Of a DNA stretch of 6,352 nucleotides, positions 1-4,891 are shown piece by piece (the first letter of the stretch is position 1; each line of letters opens with the position of its first letter). Origin of the DNA: Methanoregula sp. GTDB lineage: Archaea; Halobacteriota; Methanomicrobia; Methanomicrobiales; Methanospirillaceae. Both the position numbers and the translations under genes were made by a program. The stretch is from positions 4,310 through 10,661 of the forward strand of contig PMKW01000123.1 in assembly GCA_003157895.1 (NCBI GenBank), given 5' to 3'. The notes below the pieces were generated by a model that was not told the origin of the DNA, searched no databases, and was given only the letters and a program-made list of their open reading frames with translations.

Positions 1-579
1 CTGGATATCATCGCAGTACCTCTTATGGAGCGTGAAGAATTCTGTAAAAATCCTGCTGAACGGTGCTACCACTGCAAGAAGATCTCGGCACTCTCCCTCA
101 AATTACGCGCAGCAGAACTCGGCCTTGCCTGCGTCGCAGACGGGATCAATGTCTCGGATACCGGCGAGCATCGCCCCGGCCTCCGTGCATCCACGGAAGA
201 GGGGATCGTCCACCCGTTCATCGAAGCGGGGATCACCAAGCAGGACATCCGGGATATTGCCCGCGAGCAGGGACTTACGGTCTGGCAGAAGCCCTCCGCG
301 GCCTGCCTCTCGTCCCGCATTCCGTACGGGGAAAGCATCACCCTGAAAAAACTCCGTATGATTGAAGACGCCGAAGCGTTCCTTGCCGGCCTTGGAATCG
401 GCCAGCTCCGGGTGCGGCTGCACGGGAATCTTGCCCGGATAGAAGTACATAAAGAGGATATGGGGAAAATACTGGAGCAGCAGTCCGCAGTGGCCCGGCA
501 CTTCAGATCCCTCGGTTTTGCCTATGTCACGTTCGACCTCGAAGGCTACCGCAGCGGCAGTATGGATGAAGTGCTCTGA
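1..579 (+). CDS. larE: LarE-type ATP-dependent sacrificial sulfurtransferase, 3' part (5' end outside window)
   Basis: The frame is open from base 1 to the TGA at 577-579, giving 192 visible residues. LarE proteins are usually about 270 residues, so the N-terminal PP-loop (SGGxDS) that adenylates the substrate lies upstream of the window; the ATG at 25 is internal. Visible family hallmarks are NPAERCYHCKK (bases 49-81), DGINVSDTGEHRPG (about 139-180) and KPSAACLSSRIPYG (about 289-330), followed by the C-terminal domain with RVRLHGNLARIEV. In lactate racemase maturation LarE adenylates and thiolates the pyridinium dinucleotide that becomes the nickel-pincer cofactor. Some members donate a cysteine sulfur, others carry a [4Fe-4S] cluster held by three cysteines. 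Here the RCYHC pair (64-66, 73-75) and the ACL cysteine (304-306) are all present, favouring the cluster type (inference). fdhD follows after 35 nt on the same strand. No larB or larC is visible, so the true acceptor is unknown. Confidence 0.88.
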   Translation: MDIIAVPLMEREEFCKNPAERCYHCKKISALSLKLRAAELGLACVADGINVSDTGEHRPGLRASTEEGIVHPFIEAGITKQDIRDIAREQGLTVWQKPSAACLSSRIPYGESITLKKLRMIEDAEAFLAGLGIGQLRVRLHGNLARIEVHKEDMGKILEQQSAVARHFRSLGFAYVTFDLEGYRSGSMDEVL

Positions 580-603
580 TAAAAGATCCAATAACCGCGC
601 GAC

Positions 604-608
604 GGAGG
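604..608 (+). promoter_or_regulatory. Shine-Dalgarno site of fdhD
   Basis: GGAGG lies 6 nt before the ATG at 615. It selects that ATG over the out-of-frame ATG at 611. No separate promoter is obvious in the 35-nt gap after larE, which supports co-transcription. Confidence 0.8.
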
Positions 609-614
609 AAATGC

Positions 615-1397
615 ATGTATAAAAAACTCCCCTGTATCCGCGTTGACGGAGAAAAATCCGAAAAAGGTCAGCACGAGGTGATCGAGGAGGCCCCCATGGC
701 CCTCTTCGTCAACGGGCGGCACGCGATGACGGCAATGATGAGCCCGGTGCAGCTCGAGGACTTTGTGACCGGCTACCTCTACACGGAGCAGATCATCAAA
801 AGCGTTGACGAGATCGAGTCCATCAGGATCGAGAAGAACCGGATGAGTGTCATCACTAAGAACCTCTTTAAGGTACTCGGCCCGAAAAAGACCATTCTCT
901 CCGGCTGTGGCGGGAGCACCTCCTTTATCGATACCGAGAAACTCCCGAAGATCACGTCTGCTTATTCAATCAGTACCGCTGATATCTGGACCTCGCAAAA
1001 AGCGGTATTGAACTCTGAACTCCATGTGAAGACCGGCGGGATCCATATCGTTGCCCTGCTGGATAAAGCAAAGATCCTCGCGGTCTCCGAGGATATCGGG
1101 CGGCACAACGCGCTCGACCGGGTGATCGGGTTCGGGCTCCGGAACAACATCGACCTCTCAAAGACATGGATCATCGTTTCCGGACGTATCTCGTCCGAGA
1201 TGGTGCGCAAGTGCCTCATCGCAGGCATCCCCATCATCATCTCCCGCGGGGCAACTACAACGCTTGCCGTAGAGATTGCCGAAAAGACCGGTCTCACCGT
1301 TGTCGGCTTTGCACGGGGCGGCAAAATGGTTGTCTATACCCATGCCCGCCGGGTGGAAGGAACCGGCCCGGCAGCAGGTGCGTCAGCGCAAAAGTGA
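615..1397 (+). CDS. fdhD: FdhD: sulfurtransferase for the Mo/W-pterin cofactor of formate dehydrogenase
   Basis: The 260-residue protein has the length and motifs of FdhD. These include EAPMALFVNGRHAMTAM near the N terminus, LEDFVTGYLYTEQII, the family signature EDIGRHNALDRVIG from residue 159, SGRISSEMVRKCLIAGIPII, SRGATTTLAVEIAEKTGLTV and the C-terminal GFARGGKMVVYT. FdhD acts in the cytoplasm, passing sulfur from a cysteine desulfurase to the bis-pterin Mo or W cofactor before insertion into formate dehydrogenase; related formylmethanofuran dehydrogenases use the same kind of cofactor. E. coli FdhD has a CXXC sulfur-relay motif, but here the equivalent loop reads SGCGGSTSF with a single cysteine at residue 98 (906-908). 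A strong SD sets the start. The last 15 nt overlap the 3' end of the convergent ncsA gene. The 13-residue Ala/Gly-rich tail after HARRV is probably unstructured. Family assignment is very secure; the client enzyme is not visible here. Confidence 0.96.
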   Translation: MYKKLPCIRVDGEKSEKGQHEVIEEAPMALFVNGRHAMTAMMSPVQLEDFVTGYLYTEQIIKSVDEIESIRIEKNRMSVITKNLFKVLGPKKTILSGCGGSTSFIDTEKLPKITSAYSISTADIWTSQKAVLNSELHVKTGGIHIVALLDKAKILAVSEDIGRHNALDRVIGFGLRNNIDLSKTWIIVSGRISSEMVRKCLIAGIPIIISRGATTTLAVEIAEKTGLTVVGFARGGKMVVYTHARRVEGTGPAAGASAQK

Positions 1398-2318
1398 GTG
1401 CCGGATCTGGCAGATCTGACAGGTCTCCCCGCTGCACGGGTTCCCGCATTCCCGGCAATAACCGACCGGCTCCTCACCGGTCTTTCCCGAAAAACCGGTC
1501 TCAAGAATTTTCTTGTTCTCCATGAGCCGAAGCATAGTGCCGGGGTGCCGGTACTCAATCCCTGAAAGCATTGACCGCACCTCCCGTCGCAGGGCATGGA
1601 TAGCGTAGGGACATTCCGGCAGGTCTTCCCATATACCCTGAACCATAAGATATGTGGCGATCTCCTTCTCCTGCACGTACATGAGCGGTTTGATCCGGGG
1701 GATAAAACGGCCGCCGGAGTCCGCACCGGAGTTCCGCACAAGCCTCACGAGGTCGCCCCGGAGCACGTTCATGAGCACCGACTGGGCTTCATCATCGAGA
1801 TTATGGCCTGTTGCCAGTTTTGTTGCCCCGGCACGTTCCGCTCCTACAACGAGCGCTTTCTTCCGCAGGATCCCGCAGATGCTGCAAGCCTGCGTCTTTC
1901 GGCCTTTCAGGATCGTATCGAGGGAATCGCCGAATAGTTCTCCAAAGGAGACGGTGATATGCGTAACCCCGAGTCTCCTGACAAGGTCTTCCGCGGAACG
2001 GACGGTCGCTTCGCGATACCCGTCAATGCCCTCATCAACGGTGACTGCCACGAGCCGGATGTCGCTATGGGACTTAAAGAGACGGTGGAGAAGAAAAAGA
2101 AGGGCGGTGCTGTCCTTGCCGCCGCTCAGGGCAACGGCCACGCAGTCGCCCGGCACGATCTGCTGCCGGGATGCGACCGTTTCGGAGACCCGGTGTTCGA
2201 GGTCGGCAATAAGATGGGTGCCACACAGGAAATGCCCGGCATGCCGCTGGTGGATCACGGCCGGTTCCCCGCAGAGGGAGCAGGCCGGGATCTTCGTACA
2301 AAGAGGTTCCGGGCTCAC
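1383..2318 (-). CDS. ncsA: NcsA/TtuA-family tRNA 2-thiolation enzyme (Ncs6/CTU1 family)
   Basis: The 311-residue protein shows the complete TtuA/Ncs6 domain order. It has an N-terminal zinc finger (C13, C16, C32, H35), the PP-loop ATP-binding motif SGGKDST at 65-71, a central C145-x2-C148 pair, GHNLDDEAQ at 171-179, a further cysteine C236 in LPECPYA, and a C-terminal zinc finger (C288, C291, C300, C303). In characterised relatives the central three cysteines bind a [4Fe-4S] cluster that presents sulfur, and the enzyme adenylates then thiolates a tRNA uridine: U34 for Ncs6/NcsA, U54 for TtuA. Sequence alone does not settle U34 versus U54; archaeal context favours U34. The start is the GTG at 2316-2318, 2 nt after the stop of the modifier gene, with GGGGG 6 nt upstream. 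A later start would remove the first zinc finger. Its immediate upstream partner is a Gly-Gly-ending ubiquitin-like protein, the expected sulfur carrier. Its 3' end overlaps convergent fdhD. Confidence 0.94.
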   Translation of the reverse strand: MSPEPLCTKIPACSLCGEPAVIHQRHAGHFLCGTHLIADLEHRVSETVASRQQIVPGDCVAVALSGGKDSTALLFLLHRLFKSHSDIRLVAVTVDEGIDGYREATVRSAEDLVRRLGVTHITVSFGELFGDSLDTILKGRKTQACSICGILRKKALVVGAERAGATKLATGHNLDDEAQSVLMNVLRGDLVRLVRNSGADSGGRFIPRIKPLMYVQEKEIATYLMVQGIWEDLPECPYAIHALRREVRSMLSGIEYRHPGTMLRLMENKKILETGFSGKTGEEPVGYCRECGNPCSGETCQICQIRHSLLR

Positions 2319-2320
2319 GG

Positions 2321-2563
2321 TCAGCCCCCGTGGGATATTCGTATGATCCGGATCTCGTCATCCCCGCTGACAAGGGTATCTTCCGGGATCAGCAACCCGT
2401 CCCGTACAACCATCACCTCAAGGGGGTTGATGCCCTCTTTCTGCAGGATTGCTTCAACGGTGGCCGGGGCCGGATCGATGACCCGGATGCTCCGGTCCGG
2501 CAGGATCAGGTTCATGCGCCTGAGTACTACTTTGCGGGGCGGTTTCTTAATGCTGAGGGTCAT
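2321..2563 (-). CDS. samp2: SAMP2/Urm1/MoaD-like ubiquitin-fold modifier and sulfur carrier ending in Gly-Gly
   Basis: An 80-residue protein ends exactly in Gly-Gly before the stop, the mark of ubiquitin-like proteins activated by adenylation at the C terminus. The pattern fits a beta-grasp fold: two N-terminal strands (about 11-29), a helix at TVEAILQKEGI (35-45), a strand at EVMVVRDGLLI (49-59), then PEDTLVSGDDEIRIIRI. It resembles archaeal SAMP2 in the helix-strand spacing and the VxxDxVxVxRxI-type ending. In archaea such proteins carry thiocarboxylate sulfur for tRNA thiolation through an E1-like enzyme, and SAMP2 can also be conjugated to proteins. Lying 2 nt before ncsA, it is very likely its partner. 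A MoaD-type role in molybdopterin synthesis is less likely given the neighbour. The start is uncertain: ATG at 2561-2563 (80 aa) keeps a full first strand; ATG at 2513-2515 (M17, 64 aa) matches the usual SAMP2 length. Neither has a strong SD. The first hairpin repeat covers the upstream ATG. Confidence 0.9.
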   Translation of the reverse strand: MTLSIKKPPRKVVLRRMNLILPDRSIRVIDPAPATVEAILQKEGINPLEVMVVRDGLLIPEDTLVSGDDEIRIIRISHGG

Positions 2564-2605
2564 CAGACCCGAAAGCAGGAGAAGAACGCATCAGCATTCT
2601 TCACC
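2561..2605. repeat. Hairpin repeat, copy 1 (intergenic, at the 5' end of the modifier gene)
   Basis: A 22-nt block at 2564-2585 is identical to 2648-2669 in copy 2. It leads into an inverted repeat: GAAGAA (2581-2586) pairs with TTCTTC (2597-2602), with an inner GC/GC pair around an ATCA loop, and outer GG (2578-2579) pairing with CC (2604-2605) across an A-A mismatch. It spans the upstream candidate start codon of the modifier gene and its likely leader. Confidence 0.8.
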
Positions 2606-2644
2606 TTGCAGGTTCAGGATATGGGGCATCAGATTAACGGATAT

Positions 2645-2687
2645 CACCAGACCCGAAAGCAGGAGAAGAGACATCGGGCTCTTCACC
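2645..2687. repeat. Hairpin repeat, copy 2 (between the modifier gene and nadA)
   Basis: This is the second copy, 84 nt downstream of the first on the plus strand. After the identical 22-nt block, GAAGAG (2665-2670) pairs with CTCTTC (2679-2684) around an 8-nt loop, and the outer GG (2662-2663) and CC (2686-2687) with an A-A mismatch are retained. Relative to copy 1 one stem pair has changed from A-T to G-C on both sides, so pairing is preserved. The rest of the 181-nt intergenic region (2606-2644 and 2688-2744) holds no gene I can support. Confidence 0.8.
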
Positions 2688-2734
2688 ACAGATGCCACCA
2701 ACGGGTTGATAAAACAGGGCGATAAACAGCATAC

Positions 2735-2738
2735 AGGA
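2735..2738 (+). promoter_or_regulatory. Shine-Dalgarno site of nadA
   Basis: AGGA lies 6 nt before the GTG at 2745, inside the palindrome AGGAATTCCT (2735-2744). It favours this GTG over the in-frame TTG at 2706 as the nadA start. Confidence 0.6.
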
Positions 2739-2744
2739 ATTCCT

Positions 2745-3656
2745 GTGCAGAACAATCCCGGTATCACTGAAGAGATCCTCGGCCTGAAGGAGGAACGCAA
2801 TGCAATTCTCCTCGTGCATAACTACCAGCCGCCCGAAATCCAGGATATCGCCGACTGTACCGGCGACTCGCTCGAGCTCTCGCGTGCCGCGGTCACGATG
2901 AAGGGAGACGTCATCGTCTTCTGCGGCGTTGACTTCATGGCAGAGACCGCCGCCATCCTCTCACAACACAAGACCGTGCTCCTCCCCGCGGAGGATGCCT
3001 GCTGCCCGATGGCGCAGATGATCACTGCGGCCGAGCTGAAACTCGCAAAAGAGCGGCACCCGGACGCCGCCGTGGTCTGCTATGTCAACACGAGCGCGGA
3101 GGTCAAGGCGGAGAGCGACATCTGCTGCACCTCTTCAAACGCAGTGAAGGTGGTCAATTCTGTTCCGCAGGACAAGATTCTCTTCGTCCCCGACCAGAAC
3201 CTTGGCCGGTACGCCCAGCGGTTCACGAAGAAGGTGATCCTCCCGTGGGAAGGGTTCTGCATCGTGCACGACCGGATAACGCCGGCACAGGTTGAAGCGG
3301 CACGGAAGGCTCACCCGGGTGCGGTTGTCTTGGTGCATCCTGAGTGCCGGCCGGCGGTGATCGATTGCGCGGATCATGTTGCAAGTACCTCCGGGATCAT
3401 CAAAGAGGTGTGCACTTCAGAAAAACAGGAGTTCATCATCGGTACAGAAGTCGGCATCCTTCACCGTCTCAGAAAGGAGTGCCCGGGCAAGCGGTGCTAT
3501 CCCCTCTCAGAAGGGGCTGTCTGCCGGAACATGAAGAAAACGGACCTGATAAAAGTGCGGGACTCGTTGAAAACACTTCAGCCCCGCATCACGGTGCCGC
3601 AGGATATCGCGGACCGGGCCCGCGGCGCGATCGAGCGGATGCTGGCACTCCCATAA
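2745..3656 (+). CDS. nadA: Quinolinate synthase NadA ([4Fe-4S] enzyme of NAD biosynthesis)
   Basis: NadA condenses iminoaspartate with dihydroxyacetone phosphate to give quinolinate, a precursor of NAD. From the GTG at 2745 the protein is 303 residues, the usual length of archaeal and Thermotoga NadA. Recognisable segments are ILLVHNYQPPEIQDIADCTGDSLELSRAA near the N terminus, VIVFCGVDFMAETAAIL, LPAEDACCPMAQMI, VCYVNTSAEVKAESDICCTSSNAV, VPDQNLGRYAQR, WEGFCIVHDRI, the HPEC motif (H198, E200) and GTEVGILHRL. The three cluster ligands are assigned as C87, C172 and C260; their spacing (85 and 88) matches the family spacing of about 87 and 86. The start was chosen on the SD and protein length, since the frame stays open far upstream with no NadA-like sequence. 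It diverges from the modifier/ncsA unit across 181 nt. No nadB, nadC or aspartate dehydrogenase gene is in the window. Confidence 0.95.
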   Translation: MQNNPGITEEILGLKEERNAILLVHNYQPPEIQDIADCTGDSLELSRAAVTMKGDVIVFCGVDFMAETAAILSQHKTVLLPAEDACCPMAQMITAAELKLAKERHPDAAVVCYVNTSAEVKAESDICCTSSNAVKVVNSVPQDKILFVPDQNLGRYAQRFTKKVILPWEGFCIVHDRITPAQVEAARKAHPGAVVLVHPECRPAVIDCADHVASTSGIIKEVCTSEKQEFIIGTEVGILHRLRKECPGKRCYPLSEGAVCRNMKKTDLIKVRDSLKTLQPRITVPQDIADRARGAIERMLALP

Positions 3657-3660
3657 CAAC

Positions 3661-3683
3661 TGTTTTCCTGTGCCTGTACTTTT
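3661..3683 (+). terminator. Possible T-rich termination region after nadA
   Basis: Two TTTT tracts (3663-3666 and 3680-3683) lie within 30 nt after the nadA stop, in the 57-nt gap between two convergent genes. Archaeal RNA polymerase can terminate at such short T-tracts without a hairpin. No stable stem-loop is seen. This is suggestive only. Confidence 0.3.
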
Positions 3684-3713
3684 GCCTGCCGCACCTATCT
3701 CATTGCAGAAGGA

Positions 3714-3962
3714 TCACTTCTTCTCCGGCATGTTCTTTCGCGCCATCAGCCGGGTGTACATCTCCTCTCCGACACATTCCTTTGCATGTTTGCACCACTG
3801 GATGCAGGATTCGATGTCATTATAGACGGTAAAGCCGCAGTTGCTGCAATTCACCGAGATATCGGTTGAGAAGAGTTCCACTTCCTCACCGCATTGTGGG
3901 CATTTCTTAATCGAGAGCGTAGGCGTCTTCAGGTTCGCGGCGCCCGGGCAATGGTCCAGCAA
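3714..3962 (-). CDS. Small cysteine-rich zinc-ribbon protein of unknown function
   Basis: This 82-residue protein has a zinc ribbon formed by C21-x2-C24 (KCPQCGEE) and C39-x2-C42 (NCSNCG). A second motif follows, C53-x3-C57-x5-C63 in SCIQWCKHAKECVGEEMY, then a short basic tail. I recognise this architecture as a conserved small protein of methanogens and anaerobic bacteria, often given vague names, but no function is established. The start is probably the TTG at 3960-3962: it lies 4 nt after the stop of the SRAP gene, with GGAGG 9 nt upstream on the minus strand. An upstream in-frame ATG at 4029-4031 would give 105 residues, but it lacks an SD and would overlap the SRAP gene by 65 nt. Tight spacing implies co-transcription and perhaps translational coupling with the SRAP gene. 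The three-Cys motif could bind zinc or an Fe-S cluster; that is inference. Confidence 0.78.
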   Translation of the reverse strand: MLDHCPGAANLKTPTLSIKKCPQCGEEVELFSTDISVNCSNCGFTVYNDIESCIQWCKHAKECVGEEMYTRLMARKNMPEKK

Positions 3963-3966
3963 GGTA

Positions 3967-4662
3967 TTACTCCTCCAGATGTGTCTGCGTACCGGAATGA
4001 GAAACCTGTGGTTGTACCAGCCGCTCGTCATCGACCGCAGGGTTATTCACGAGGTCAGAAACGGGTACCATCGCCATCGCTGATGCAGGATACGGTGCAA
4101 GGATTGACGGTAGTTCCTGATATGCTGGCGGATCGGAGGAGAGCCAGCGTTCCTCGTTCTTCCGGCTCAGGATCACCGGCATCCGGTTGTGGACCTCCTT
4201 TAACAGGGCATTGGGCTTGCAGGTGATAATTGTGTACGTGGCGAGCATCCTCCCATCAGGCTCCTTCCAGAAATCATAGAGCCCGGCAAAAGCGAAGAGC
4301 GGGCTTTCCGGTACGGTAAAATAGAACGGTGCCTTTTGTTTTCCCTCCTTTTTCCATTCGTAAAAACCGGATGCCGGCACAAGACAGCGGCCGGTCTTCG
4401 TGAGGGAACGAAACAGGGGTTTCTCCGGGAGTGACTCCGCCCGGGCATTGACTGGTCGCAGTGCGGTCCCGATATCCTTTGTCCAGGAGGGGACGAGCCC
4501 CCATTGCATCAGGGCGATCCTGTCCGTGTCGTTCCGGACAATGATCGGCATCTCATTTCCCGGGCTGACATTAAACTTAGAGCGGGCACCCATCATCGGG
4601 TCGGATACCCGGAAGCGGTTGCCGAGATCGTCGATGCAGATGAGCGAGTACCGGCCGCACAT
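3967..4662 (-). CDS. SRAP-domain (HMCES/YedK family) abasic-site DNA-protein crosslink protein
   Basis: The 231-residue protein begins MCGRY, so after removal of Met the catalytic Cys2 is N-terminal, as required in this family. Other active-site residues are in place: N72 in VNARAES, E102 in SGFYEWKK and H158 in HNRMPVIL, matching E. coli YedK N75, E105 and H160. Substrate-pocket motifs QWGLVPSW (53-60) and CLVPASGFYEW (93-103) are also present. SRAP proteins sense abasic sites in single-stranded DNA and form a stable thiazolidine crosslink through Cys2, shielding the lesion from strand breakage. The length is normal for the family and nothing looks truncated. The start is fixed by the need for Met-Cys at the N terminus. 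There is no clear SD before the ATG, and a TATA-like element about 33 nt upstream suggests a very short leader. A cysteine-rich zinc-ribbon gene follows 4 nt after its stop, as a likely operon. Confidence 0.95.
   Translation of the reverse strand: MCGRYSLICIDDLGNRFRVSDPMMGARSKFNVSPGNEMPIIVRNDTDRIALMQWGLVPSWTKDIGTALRPVNARAESLPEKPLFRSLTKTGRCLVPASGFYEWKKEGKQKAPFYFTVPESPLFAFAGLYDFWKEPDGRMLATYTIITCKPNALLKEVHNRMPVILSRKNEERWLSSDPPAYQELPSILAPYPASAMAMVPVSDLVNNPAVDDERLVQPQVSHSGTQTHLEE
3970..3976 (-). promoter_or_regulatory. Shine-Dalgarno site for the zinc-ribbon gene
   Basis: On the minus strand GGAGGAG immediately precedes the SRAP stop codon (TAA at 3967-3969) and lies 9 nt (from GGAGG) before the TTG at 3962. 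It is the main reason for choosing the TTG start of the downstream gene. Confidence 0.65.
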
Positions 4663-4692
4663 GGATGATCGTTTCGGATCTTTGCCGGGCCC

Positions 4693-4700
4693 GGTATATC
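4693..4700 (-). promoter_or_regulatory. Candidate TATA box for the SRAP/zinc-ribbon unit
   Basis: The minus strand reads GATATACC here, centred about 34 nt before the ATG at 4662. With the usual archaeal TATA-to-start-site distance of about 25 nt, transcription would begin within roughly 10 nt of the start codon, in keeping with the absence of an SD. It is a short motif and could be chance. Confidence 0.35.
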
Positions 4701-4731
4701 ATCCTGCCGCACGCGGAGTGAGGCTGTCCGT

Positions 4732-4759
4732 GTCAGGAGCGTTCCTTCCGGACGCTGAC
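4732..4759. other. Bulged inverted repeat in the divergent intergenic region
   Basis: GTCA + GCGT on the left arm (4732-4742, with a 3-nt bulge) pairs with ACGCTGAC (4752-4759) around a 9-nt loop. A run of six T (4779-4784) follows 19 nt later on the plus strand. It lies between the divergently transcribed SRAP and Rsm22-like genes, so it may be an operator or part of a leader. I see no gene in the rest of the 229-nt region 4663-4891. Confidence 0.45.
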
Positions 4760-4809
4760 GGCAGGACAGGTATACCCGTTTTTTATCTGCCCGGAGATCC
4801 TGATGGCTC

Positions 4810-4874
4810 TACCCCGGCCGGGTAACGACCGTGCCGGTCATTATCGAACCCATACACGTAATACGCGCCGGCGC
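4810..4874. other. Cluster of short inverted repeats upstream of the Rsm22-like gene
   Basis: Three elements sit within 65 nt: TACCC/GGGTA around 5 nt (4810-4824), GACCG/CGGTC around TGC (4827-4839), and the perfect palindrome GCGCCGGCGC (4865-4874). They lie 18-82 nt before the ATG at 4892 and could structure the mRNA leader. In GC-rich DNA such short repeats also arise by chance. Confidence 0.35.
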
Positions 4875-4891
4875 AAACGTACCCGCAGGAA

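Noticed and set aside
25..27. ATG considered as a true start for the LarE-type gene.
   Set aside because: The frame is open to base 1 and the family needs about 75 more N-terminal residues, including the PP-loop, so the ATG is internal to a gene cut by the window.
1654..2346. 230-codon plus-strand open frame opposite ncsA.
   Set aside because: It is antisense to a clearly recognised enzyme and its Ser/Arg-rich translation has no domain character.
2561..2687. The two hairpin repeats considered as a CRISPR array or C/D box RNA.
   Set aside because: There are only two imperfect copies with internal variation, no regular spacer series and no cas genes. UGAUGA-like strings occur on the minus strand, but no properly spaced set of C, D', C' and D boxes was found.
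2708..2729. Tandem GATAAAACAG / GATAAACAG near the nadA start, considered as a regulatory direct repeat.
   Set aside because: It is only about 9 matching bases, AT-rich and simple; it is equally explained by a chance promoter-like AT-rich stretch.
1959..2744. A long open frame in phase with nadA extends about 260 codons upstream of its start.
   Set aside because: It runs antisense through ncsA and the modifier gene, shows no NadA-like or other recognisable sequence, and its openness is explained by GC-rich codon bias on the opposite strand. NadA has its normal length from 2745.
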